Origin: Nocardia wallacei
GTDB lineage: Bacteria; Actinomycetota; Actinomycetes; Mycobacteriales; Mycobacteriaceae
DNA length: 47,764 bases
Assembly (NCBI RefSeq): GCF_029869545.1
Contig: NZ_JARWQD010000121.1
Coordinates: 1-47,764, forward strand
Reading direction: 5' to 3'
Under the pieces are notes generated by a model. The model worked only from the letters and a program-made list of their open reading frames with translations. It was not told where the DNA came from and did no database searches. The position numbers and the translations under genes were made by a program. Below are positions 1-9,176 of the stretch, in pieces (the stretch's first letter is position 1; each line of letters opens with the position of its first letter).

Positions 1-124
1 CCCCCCCCCGCGGGGGGCGGGGGGGGCTTCCCCCCCCCCCCATATCCCCCCTACTGGGGGGCCCCCCCCCCCCCCGGGGCCCCGGGGGGGGCCGGGCCCC
101 GGGCGCCGCCCCCCCCCCCCCCCC
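1..124. other. Low-complexity G/C homopolymer end, probable assembly artefact
   Basis: Long runs of C and G with almost no A or T fill this stretch, and they stop abruptly where a normal coding sequence begins near position 125. No reading frame of the neighbouring gene continues sensibly into it. I read it as low-quality or chimeric sequence at a contig edge rather than biology. Confidence 0.8.
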
Positions 125-441
125 GCGGCCGCATCGGCCTCCGCCCGCGCGGCCTGCAGGTCGACCAGGGCCTTGTTCACCGCCTCGCGCTTCTGCGCGA
201 CCTCGGTGTCGAGCTGCTGCAGCTGCTGCTCGGCCGCGGCGACCTCGTTGATCAGCCCGCTTACCTCGGTGACGCCCGCGTCCACCTGCCCGTTGGCATC
301 GGCGATATCGCCGTCGCTGGGGTTCGGGGGCGGTGGGGGCGCCGCCGCGGCCGTGGGCACCGATACCGACAGCGCGAGCGCGCACAGCAGCAACCCCAGA
401 GCGACCTTGATCGAGCGCCCCTGCCCGTTCGATCCAGCCAC
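125..441 (-). CDS. ripA: RipA-like NlpC/P60 peptidoglycan hydrolase, N-terminal fragment
   Basis: The minus strand reads from a GTG at 441 as a basic N-terminus, a hydrophobic stretch (VALGLLLCALALSVSVP) and an AAAAP cleavage region. A Pro-rich linker and a heptad-like helical region follow (EQQLQQLDTEVAQKREAVN). A GGGAGG ribosome-binding site lies eight bases upstream of the GTG. This is the usual start of secreted RipA-type endopeptidases, which split septal peptidoglycan; their C-terminal NlpC/P60 catalytic domain would lie beyond the window. Context supports the call: in mycobacteria ripA follows the Rv1476 gene next to acn, as here. The gene is cut by the low-complexity end after about 105 codons. 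The catalytic domain is not visible, so another coiled-coil secreted protein cannot be excluded. Confidence 0.7.
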
Positions 442-766
442 TCGCCCACCTCCCTGCCTGGCATCGCCTCACGAGCCCCAGCCAACCCCTGAATCCCACC
501 GGCCGCTGCAAGCCCTTATGACACTTCTTCCCCACGCGTGTCATTCGAAACCGTACGGCACTTCTCTCACTGAGAAAACACAGGCAACGGAATGCCACCA
601 GTGTAATTTACGAGTAGCTGAGCGATAGCCTAGCGCTTATCCGGTTTCCTCGACCAAAACAAACCAGCTCACTGGAAGCTGCCGGATCGGTGCGCGCACG
701 CCCACGTACGGCTGAGTGCCGTACTTCGCACAGCTGCCACAGACGACCCCTCATGCCCAACAAGAA
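442..766. other. Intergenic region upstream of the ripA fragment
   Basis: This 325-base stretch separates the small secreted protein gene from the ripA fragment. I see no convincing gene on either strand. It should carry the ripA promoter and leader, since the hairpin at 767-794 would end upstream transcription. I looked for a ydaO-type (c-di-AMP) riboswitch core, known upstream of some actinobacterial cell-wall hydrolase genes, and could not recognise its conserved blocks. Confidence 0.5.
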
Positions 767-794
767 GCACCCGACAGCCGAAGCTGCCGGGTGC
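767..794 (-). terminator. Intrinsic terminator with UUCG tetraloop
   Basis: Arms at 767-778 and 783-794 pair over 12 bases with one G-U pair. The loop at 779-782 reads UUCG on the minus-strand RNA. A U-containing tail (UUCUUGUU) follows on that strand. It sits 15 bases downstream of the stop of the small secreted protein gene at 810, so it most likely ends that transcript. Confidence 0.8.
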
Positions 795-809
795 CGAAGC
801 ACGAAGGCG

Positions 810-1040
810 CTACTTGTAGGGATTCTCCGGTTGTTGCGGCGCATCGAAGAACCATTGCCCACCACCAGGAGGATCCTCGAAGCAGTCACCCGAGCCCTGA
901 TACCTCATCTTCTCCAGCTTGCAAAGTTTCTCGCTGTCTTCACCCGCAAAGGGACCATACCGCTCGGCCGAGGCCACACCCGTGCACCCGAGAGCGATCC
1001 CCCCGACCATCAGCGCAACCGCAAGAGTCTTCTTTCGCAT
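810..1040 (-). CDS. Small secreted protein, unknown function
   Basis: This 76-residue protein starts at the ATG at 1040, chosen because a GGGAGGA ribosome-binding site ends four bases upstream. It begins with a classic signal peptide: MRKK, then hydrophobic LAVALMVGGIALGC, then an ASA-E cleavage site near residue 25. The mature part is about 50 residues, acidic then Pro/Gly-rich, with two cysteines (in KLCKLEK and GDCFED) that could form a disulfide. A strong terminator follows. I do not recognise a family. It resembles the short exported proteins common in mycolate actinomycetes. Its position between the Rv1476-like gene and ripA does not by itself give a role. Confidence 0.75.
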   Translation of the reverse strand: MRKKTLAVALMVGGIALGCTGVASAERYGPFAGEDSEKLCKLEKMRYQGSGDCFEDPPGGGQWFFDAPQQPENPYK

Positions 1041-1170
1041 GCTTCCTCCCATTCATGCGCCCCTTGTAAGCACAACATGCGCAATGCTACCGGATCTCGA
1101 CGAAACATCTTGTTACACAGCGATGTTCGCCACGATCTCTCGCGGCTCGGGCGACAGAGAAAGGGCTGTC

Positions 1171-1773
1171 CTACGAGCTTTGCTTTCCGGTTACCGTCGG
1201 CGCTTCAACGGTGTCACGCCCACGCCTGGCCTTGATCCAATACAGTCCACCGATGAGCAACAGCACTCCCGCCACGAATACCGAGGTCGCCACCGTAGGC
1301 GACACCTGTTGCGGGGACTCGAGACGGTCGACAAAGATTTGCGCCGCCGTGTCGGAATGCCCGACCTTCTGCCCTTTGGCCGGATCCTCGGCCCACTCCA
1401 GCCGAGCCCGCGGGATGGAATCGCTGTAGGTCCCGACCATATCGTCACTGAACACCGCCACCGTGCCGTGCTCTGTCTTGCCCACGGCGGTAGCCAGGTC
1501 ACGCATGTCCGACTCACGGCCATCGTTGCCCTGCACCACCACGATGCTCAGCTCGATCCCGTGCTCACGGGCATCATCGACGATCGCCGCCAACGCCCCC
1601 TCTTTCTGCTTCTGACCCTTCGGCGTCGCTACGTGGTTGTCGGACAAGTCCTCCAGTATCGCGTTCACATCGACATTAGACGGCAGAGCCGCCGCCTTGG
1701 GCGTGAGAACCGAGGTGTAAAAGACGGTCATCTTCCATCCGGTCTGTCGAGCCGCCCCGGGGGCGACGGGCAT
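1171..1773 (-). CDS. Rv1476-like membrane-anchored protein
   Basis: This is a 200-residue protein with a soluble N-terminal alpha/beta-looking region and one C-terminal transmembrane helix (VATSVFVAGVLLLIGGLYW, about residues 160-180), followed by a basic KARRGR tail. That arrangement, and its place between acn and ripA on the strand opposite acn, match the M. tuberculosis Rv1476 protein, a conserved actinobacterial membrane protein of unknown function. The start is uncertain: ATG at 1773 gives the longest frame, while ATG at 1731 (MTVFYTSV) is an alternative with a poorly spaced ribosome-binding site. Transcription diverges from acn across a 258-base spacer. A link to cell-wall hydrolysis with RipA is only inferred from conserved neighbourhood. 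Confidence 0.75.
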   Translation of the reverse strand: MPVAPGAARQTGWKMTVFYTSVLTPKAAALPSNVDVNAILEDLSDNHVATPKGQKQKEGALAAIVDDAREHGIELSIVVVQGNDGRESDMRDLATAVGKTEHGTVAVFSDDMVGTYSDSIPRARLEWAEDPAKGQKVGHSDTAAQIFVDRLESPQQVSPTVATSVFVAGVLLLIGGLYWIKARRGRDTVEAPTVTGKQSS

Positions 1774-1803
1774 CCAACACTCTTCAGGCGATCAGCATGC
1801 TGA

Positions 1804-4845
<3,042 letters not shown>

Positions 4846-4864
4846 TTCGATAGGTTGTCACGCT

Positions 4865-4890
4865 CGGGCCCCGATCGGTTTCGGGGCCCG
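4865..4890 (+). terminator. GC-rich hairpin between acnA and tetR
   Basis: A perfect 10-base stem (4865-4874 with 4881-4890) and a six-base loop (TCGGTT) sit 19 bases after the acnA stop and 19 bases before the tetR start. There is no proper U tract. It could be an actinobacterial-style terminator or an attenuator that lowers tetR expression relative to acnA. Confidence 0.6.
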
Positions 4891-4909
4891 GGCCCGTTTG
4901 GAGGAGCCC

Positions 4910-5476
4910 ATGCCCAAGGTCAGTGACGACCACCTCGCCGCCCGGCGCAGCCAGATCCTCGACGGGGCTCGGCAGTGCTTCGCCGAGTTCGGTTACGAGG
5001 GCGCCACGGTGCGCCGTCTGGAGGACGCCATCGGCCTGTCGCGGGGGGCGATCTTCCATCACTTCCGCGACAAGGACGCGCTGTTCCTGGCGCTGGCCCA
5101 CGAGGACGCGGCCCGCATGGCCGAGGTCGCGGCGACCCAGGGCCTGGTGCAGGTGATGCGCGATATGCTCGCGCGCCCCGAGGATTTCGACTGGCTGGGA
5201 ACGCGGCTCGAGATCGCGCGGCGGCTGCGCACCGATCCGGAGTTCCGGGCGAATTGGGAGCAGCGGTCCGAGGAGCTCACCGCGGCGACGATCGCGCGCC
5301 TGGAGCGGCGCAAGGCCGCCGGCGCGCTGCGCGACGACGTGCCGACCGACGTCCTGCTGGGCTACCTGGATCTCGTCCTGGACGGCCTCATCGCCCGGAT
5401 CGCCTCCGGGCACGCCAACGACAACCTGTCCGCCGTACTGGACCTGGTGGAAGCCTCGGTGCGCCGCAAGCAGTGA
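4910..5476 (+). CDS. TetR-family regulator next to acnA (Rv1474c-like)
   Basis: This 188-residue protein has an N-terminal TetR helix-turn-helix (ILDGARQCFAEFGYEGATVRR, then GLSRGAIFHHFRDKDALF, about residues 15-60) and an all-helical ligand or dimer domain. The start at 4910 has a GGAGG site five bases upstream. The gene lies just after acnA on the same strand. The equivalent mycobacterial gene Rv1474c lies in the same place and has been linked to iron-responsive control of acn. By analogy this protein may repress acnA and itself, which is inference. The hairpin between the two genes suggests differential expression. The regulator identity is firm; ligand and targets are not visible. Confidence 0.88.
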   Translation: MPKVSDDHLAARRSQILDGARQCFAEFGYEGATVRRLEDAIGLSRGAIFHHFRDKDALFLALAHEDAARMAEVAATQGLVQVMRDMLARPEDFDWLGTRLEIARRLRTDPEFRANWEQRSEELTAATIARLERRKAAGALRDDVPTDVLLGYLDLVLDGLIARIASGHANDNLSAVLDLVEASVRRKQ

Positions 5477-5708
5477 GCCGACATCCGGGTTGGCACCCAA
5501 GGATTTTCGTTGATCGGCGGCCTCGGGCAGCACGGCCCGGGAAGCCTCGGAATGGCAGTCGATGCACGATGGCAGTGGGTGCCGTCGTGCACCGCACGCC
5601 GATCCGCGCGGGATGCGGAATCCGCGGCGCCCCAACGACATCCATCGTCGTGACGCAGGCCACGCGTCATCCGGAAATACCGGGCATATGCCTGAGGTTT
5701 GCCGAGGT

Positions 5709-6125
5709 ATGACGTTTTCTGTGCCTGTCACCGTCCGCGGCTACGAACTCGATGTGAACGGCCACCTGAACCAGGCCGTCTACCACCAGTACGCCGAGCA
5801 CGCGCGGTGGGAGGTACTGCGGGCGGCCGGGCTGGTCCCGGACAAGATGCGGCTGGCGGGCGTGGGGCCGGTGGTGCTGGAGTCCACGGTGAAGCATCTG
5901 CGGGAGCTGCACCTCGGCGACGAGGTCACCGTCACCAGTGAATTCGAATGGGGCGAGGGTAAGGCATTCCGGATGCGGCAACAGATCATCAAGCTCGACG
6001 GCACGGTGTCCGCCGAATTCGGCGTCGTCCTCGGGCTGATGGACCTCACCGCGCGCAAACTCGTGTCGAACCCGATCGAGCGGTTCCTGGAGTTGGCCGA
6101 GTCCCGCGAGGCGCTGGGTCTGTAA
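5709..6125 (+). CDS. Hotdog-fold acyl-CoA thioesterase family protein
   Basis: This 138-residue protein has the single-domain hotdog thioesterase (4HBT) pattern: an early YELDVNGHLNQAVYHQYAEHARWEVL segment, where the conserved Asp-x-x-(G/N)-H-(L/V)-N motif and following helix form the active site, then beta strands (LHLGDEVTVTSEF, FRMRQQII). Such enzymes hydrolyse acyl-CoA thioesters, and the substrate cannot be read from sequence. The start at 5709 is the first ATG before the conserved strand; the ribosome-binding site is weak and the 232 bases upstream hold no gene I recognise. It sits between the acnA-tetR unit and the repeat-protein/ATP-grasp pair, so this stretch looks inserted relative to mycobacteria. 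Functional linkage to those genes is not shown. Confidence 0.8.
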   Translation: MTFSVPVTVRGYELDVNGHLNQAVYHQYAEHARWEVLRAAGLVPDKMRLAGVGPVVLESTVKHLRELHLGDEVTVTSEFEWGEGKAFRMRQQIIKLDGTVSAEFGVVLGLMDLTARKLVSNPIERFLELAESREALGL

Positions 6126-6321
6126 GGGCGGCGGGCGCCGCGCGGCGCGTTGATCGCTCAACTGAAAATCTTTCGGCGATAGCGCATTACACATCGGGAC
6201 CAGCGATTCGTCCTTGCACCTGAAATCTTCCGATGTGAACCGATCGGCGGGGTCGCGGGGATATGATCCAGGTCACGCTCGGCTTCCGTGGCAAACCGCG
6301 AGCAGATCGGAGACCAGCCCC

Positions 6322-6984
6322 ATGCCCGAAACCATGCGCCCGTCCGCCCCTGCCGTAGGCCCGATTCCGGACATTCGGGATCTCGTGCCGCCACTGCCCG
6401 GCTATCTGGTCGCGGAGTCGGACCACACGATCAGCGTGCGCGTGGGCGAGGGCACGTGGACCTTCGATCGGGCGGACGTACTGCGCTTGGACGACCACTC
6501 CGGCGGCGCCGACCACCCCGTGCGGGTCTGGGTCCGCCCCGGCGCCACGGCCGACTTCACCCAGCGCCGCCGCATCGACCTCACCGACCGCCCGATGACG
6601 CTCCCCCACCGGCCCCCGGCCTTCGCCTGCGGCACCAACGGGCTGGGGACAGAAGGCTCCGCTACCCACGGCAACGATGTGCTGGGAACAGAAGGCTCCG
6701 CTACCCACGGCAACGATGTGCTGGGGACAGAAGGCTCCGCTGCCCGCAGCAACCATGTGCTGGGAACAGGAGACTCTACTGCCCACGGCAACCATGTGCT
6801 GGGAACAGGAGATTCCGCTGCTCGTGGCCGTGGCGATGATGGGTTGCAGCGGCTGGCCGATGAGTGGGCGCGGGCGTTGCGGCTGCCCGCCCGGCCGGGC
6901 GTCGGCGGCGCCACGGCCACCTTCTGCCAGACCATGACCTGCGCGCGCAGCGACGACGGCACCGCCTGCGACAGTCTCGACTGA
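6322..6984 (+). CDS. Repeat-containing protein, candidate substrate of the adjacent ATP-grasp ligase
   Basis: This 220-residue protein starts at ATG 6322; ATG 6334 is an alternative. It has three parts. Residues 1-105 are a conserved-looking beta-rich region (GYLVAESDHTISVRVGEG, VRVWVRPGATADFTQRRR). Residues 108-172 are five 13-residue repeats of the form LGTEGSATHGNDV, the last two degenerate. Residues ~175-220 form a helix (LQRLADEWARALRL) and a C-terminal tail rich in Thr, Cys and Asp (TATFCQTMTCARSDDG). The ATP-grasp gene follows after nine bases, so the two are probably cotranscribed. Known graspetide precursors sit just upstream of their ATP-grasp ligases and have Thr/Ser and Asp/Glu-rich cores, which both the repeats and the tail offer. 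I do not recognise a family and no microviridin PFFARFL leader is present, so the substrate role is inference. Confidence 0.6.
   Translation: MPETMRPSAPAVGPIPDIRDLVPPLPGYLVAESDHTISVRVGEGTWTFDRADVLRLDDHSGGADHPVRVWVRPGATADFTQRRRIDLTDRPMTLPHRPPAFACGTNGLGTEGSATHGNDVLGTEGSATHGNDVLGTEGSAARSNHVLGTGDSTAHGNHVLGTGDSAARGRGDDGLQRLADEWARALRLPARPGVGGATATFCQTMTCARSDDGTACDSLD
6643..6837 (+). repeat. 39-bp in-frame tandem repeat, about five copies
   Basis: Units begin at 6643, 6682, 6721, 6760 and 6799, each starting CTGGGRACAG. Units 1 and 2 differ at one base, units 3 and 4 are more diverged, and the last decays after about 25 bases. The length is a multiple of three, so copy changes keep the reading frame. 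Confidence 0.92.
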
Positions 6985-6993
6985 GGCGCTGCG

Positions 6994-7959
6994 ATGGCCG
7001 CCGCCCGCCCGGCAGGTTCGGTGCTGATCGTCACCGAGGCCGACGACCTGCACGCCGACGCGATGACGGCCACGCTGCGAAAGCACCACCGGCTCACCCC
7101 GATTCGCCTCGATATGCGCGAGTTCCCCCGCGCGACCGGCAGTTTCCGCCTGGACCGCGCCGGTACCGCGCGGTCGCTGTCACAGGTGGTGGGGCTCGAC
7201 GATGTCACCGCGGTCTGGTGGCGGCGGCCGCACCAGTGCGTCGTGCCCGGCGGCGTCCGGCACGCCGACGACGACTACCGGCAGGCCGAATGCGACGGCT
7301 TCCTACAGGGCCTGCTCTGGTCGATTCCGGCGGTCTGGGTCAACGACCCGGGCGCCGACCGCACCGCCACCCGCAAGATCGTGCAGCTGGAGACGGCACG
7401 CCGCAGCGGATTCCCGATCCCGGAGACCCTGATCACCAACGATCCGGACGAGGCACGCAGCTTCATCGGCTCCCGCCCCGGCCCGGTGATCTACAAGCGC
7501 ACCGGCACCGGCCGCGCCGAATTCTCCGAGACCAGGATCATCGCCCCCGCCGATCTGGACCGCCTGGGCACCATCCGCTCCGCACCGACCACGTTTCAGG
7601 ACTACATCGACGCCGAGTGCGATCTGCGCGTGGTGTGGATCGACGGCATCGAATGGACGGTGCGCATCGACTCGCAATCCGGTGCCGGACGGGTGGATTC
7701 GCGCCTGGACACCTCCGTGGAGTTCGGCCCCGCGCGGCTTCCGGCCTCGGTGAGCAAGTCGCTGGCGACGCTGATGGGCGCGCTGGGCCTGGCGTTCGGC
7801 GTGCTCGACCTGCGGCTCGGCACGGACGGCGAGTACTACTTCCTGGAGGTGAACCCGCAGGGGCAGTTCGCCTATCTGGAGATCAAGACCGGGCTCCCGA
7901 TCTTCGAGAGTCTCGCCAACTATCTCGCCGTCGGCGACGCCGCGGTCGAGCGCTACTGA
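6994..7959 (+). CDS. MvdC/MvdD-family ATP-grasp peptide ligase
   Basis: This 321-residue protein fits the ATP-grasp ligases that form ester or amide cross-links in graspetides. The N-terminal domain opens VLIVTEADDLHADAM and includes VWWRRPH, typical of this family's pre-ATP-grasp domain. The ATP-grasp fold follows: QLETARRSGFPIPETLITND, the phosphate/ATP lysine in PVIYKRTG, the linker FQDYIDAECDLRVVW, and the metal-binding FLEVNPQGQF with E285 and N287. FGVLDLRL provides a further acidic ligand. ATP activates a carboxylate as acyl phosphate for attack by a nucleophile. The gene follows the repeat protein by nine bases. No transporter, protease or methyltransferase gene accompanies the pair, which is unlike many graspetide loci. 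RimK-like amino-acid ligase activity is an alternative. Confidence 0.85.
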   Translation: MAAARPAGSVLIVTEADDLHADAMTATLRKHHRLTPIRLDMREFPRATGSFRLDRAGTARSLSQVVGLDDVTAVWWRRPHQCVVPGGVRHADDDYRQAECDGFLQGLLWSIPAVWVNDPGADRTATRKIVQLETARRSGFPIPETLITNDPDEARSFIGSRPGPVIYKRTGTGRAEFSETRIIAPADLDRLGTIRSAPTTFQDYIDAECDLRVVWIDGIEWTVRIDSQSGAGRVDSRLDTSVEFGPARLPASVSKSLATLMGALGLAFGVLDLRLGTDGEYYFLEVNPQGQFAYLEIKTGLPIFESLANYLAVGDAAVERY

Positions 7960-7976
7960 CTGTCGCGCGCCGACAG
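7960..7976 (+). terminator. Short hairpin after the ATP-grasp gene
   Basis: A six-base stem (7960-7965 with 7971-7976) and a CGCGC loop start right at the ATP-grasp stop codon. There is no U tract. It is a possible weak terminator between this operon and the convergent HTH gene; otherwise 7977-8138 shows nothing I can name. Confidence 0.35.
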
Positions 7977-8138
7977 CATCCGGGTATCGTTCCGCGTATG
8001 CGCGGCCACGACCTCGTCGGTCGTATACGCGGTGCGCCACCGCATCTCGTGACAACCGCGCGGATCTCGTTGCAGCCGTGTGGTGGTCACGCCGTCGGGC
8101 GTAGACCACAACGTGCGCAACGGGTTCCGGACCGCCTG

Positions 8139-8378
8139 TTACTTGCTGCTGGCTTTACGCCGGTTCGCCCCGCCCCGGCTGCGGAGTTGCACGTGCGACT
8201 CCACCAGCACGTTGTGGATGAACCCGTACGAGCGGCCGGTCTCCCGGGCCAGCGAGCGGATACTTGCCCCCGCCTCGTACTGCTTCTTGAGCTGGGATTG
8301 CAGGCGGTCTCGCGACTTTCCGGTGACGCGCGTGCCTTTACCCAACGTGGACTTCCCTTGTGCGGGCCTGTCACTCAT
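8139..8378 (-). CDS. Small helix-turn-helix protein (Rv1473A-like)
   Basis: This 79-residue basic protein has a single HTH: LKKQYEAGASIRSLARETGRSYGFIHNVL (about residues 30-58), with Arg/Lys-rich flanks (TLGKGTRVTGKSRDR; RGGANRRKASSK). The start at 8378 has a GGAGGA site. Small proteins of this pattern are conserved across actinomycetes and annotated only as HTH regulators. In M. tuberculosis the equivalent, Rv1473A, lies beside the ABC-F gene Rv1473. Here a DHFR-like gene on the other strand separates it from the ABC-F gene. It is probably a nucleoid-associated or transcription factor; targets are unknown. It is convergent with the ATP-grasp operon. Confidence 0.8.
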   Translation of the reverse strand: MSDRPAQGKSTLGKGTRVTGKSRDRLQSQLKKQYEAGASIRSLARETGRSYGFIHNVLVESHVQLRSRGGANRRKASSK

Positions 8379-8560
8379 GGCTTCCTCCGGTCGCCCTGCA
8401 GCCTTATTCCAGGCTAAACACTCGACCGTCGGTGATCAACGCCTCGCTGTGATTTAGCTCACCGATTTTCGGGATAGTCCGGACCGGGCGACGAATTCCC
8501 GCCCCGGGCCCCGTCCCCACTTCGACAGCGATACCGCGACGAACTCTCCGGGAGCACCCC

Positions 8561-9169
8561 ATGCGCAAGATCACCGCAGGCCTGTTCATCGCCCTCGACG
8601 GCGTGGTCGAAGACCCCCAGGACTGGCATTTCCCCTATTACAACGAGGAGATGGGCGCGGCGGTCGACGCGCAGCTCGGCACCGCCGACACGCTGCTGCT
8701 GGGCCGCGTCACCTACGACAGCTTCGCCGGTGCCTGGCCCGCGCGCGAGGCCGAGGGCGGCGAGGACGCCTACTTCGCCAAGAAGCTCGGCGATGCGCGC
8801 AAGCTGGTCGCGACGCGCCAGGACCTCGCCTTCACGTGGCGCAACTCCGAAGTGCTGAAAGGCGATCTGCTGGAAGCGGTCACGGCGCTCAAACAGGAAC
8901 CCGGCGGCGATATCGCCATGAGTGGCTCGGTGTCGGTCGTCCGTCAACTCCTGGCCGCCGGATTGATCGACGAACTGCATCTGTTGGTGCATCCGATCGC
9001 GGTCCGCAAGGGCCTGCGCCTGTTCGACGAGGCCGACACCACCCTGCCGCTGACCCTGCGCAGCGCGACGCCGTTCAGCACCGGTGTCGTGCACCTGGTC
9101 TACGGTCCGGGCGAGCACCGCACGGGCGGCTACGAGGACGCCAAACGGCATCTCGCACAGGACGACTGA
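8561..9169 (+). CDS. Dihydrofolate reductase-like (RibD C-terminal domain) protein
   Basis: This 202-residue protein has the RibD-C/DHFR-like fold: an opening strand and loop MRKITAGLFIALDGVVEDP, an early helix with TADTLLLGRVTYDSFAGAWP, and the cofactor-binding GGDIAMSGSVSVVRQLLAAGLIDELHLLVHP segment. Members reduce pterin- or pyrimidine-like substrates with NADPH, but these stand-alone actinobacterial versions have no assigned reaction. The start at 8561 follows a GGGAG site by six bases. Its 3' end lies only seven bases from the convergent ABC-F gene. It has no counterpart I recall in the M. tuberculosis acn region, so it may be a lineage-specific insertion. Confidence 0.85.
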   Translation: MRKITAGLFIALDGVVEDPQDWHFPYYNEEMGAAVDAQLGTADTLLLGRVTYDSFAGAWPAREAEGGEDAYFAKKLGDARKLVATRQDLAFTWRNSEVLKGDLLEAVTALKQEPGGDIAMSGSVSVVRQLLAAGLIDELHLLVHPIAVRKGLRLFDEADTTLPLTLRSATPFSTGVVHLVYGPGEHRTGGYEDAKRHLAQDD

Positions 9170-9176
9170 CGGCCGC

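Noticed and set aside
442..809. ydaO-type c-di-AMP riboswitch upstream of ripA
   Set aside because: The conserved blocks of that riboswitch could not be recognised by eye; only the terminator at 767-794 is clear. A covariance-model search would decide.
6643..6837. CRISPR array in the 39-bp repeats, or in the 23-bp repeats at 28831-28945
   Set aside because: Units are contiguous with no spacers, and no cas genes are present.
7977..8138. Small precursor peptide gene downstream of the ATP-grasp ligase
   Set aside because: No short frame with a ribosome-binding site and a Thr/Asp/Glu-rich core was visible; open frames here are shadows of the HTH gene region.
8561..9169. Housekeeping dihydrofolate reductase FolA
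   Set aside because: Length and motifs fit the RibD C-terminal-like family, and no thyA is adjacent.
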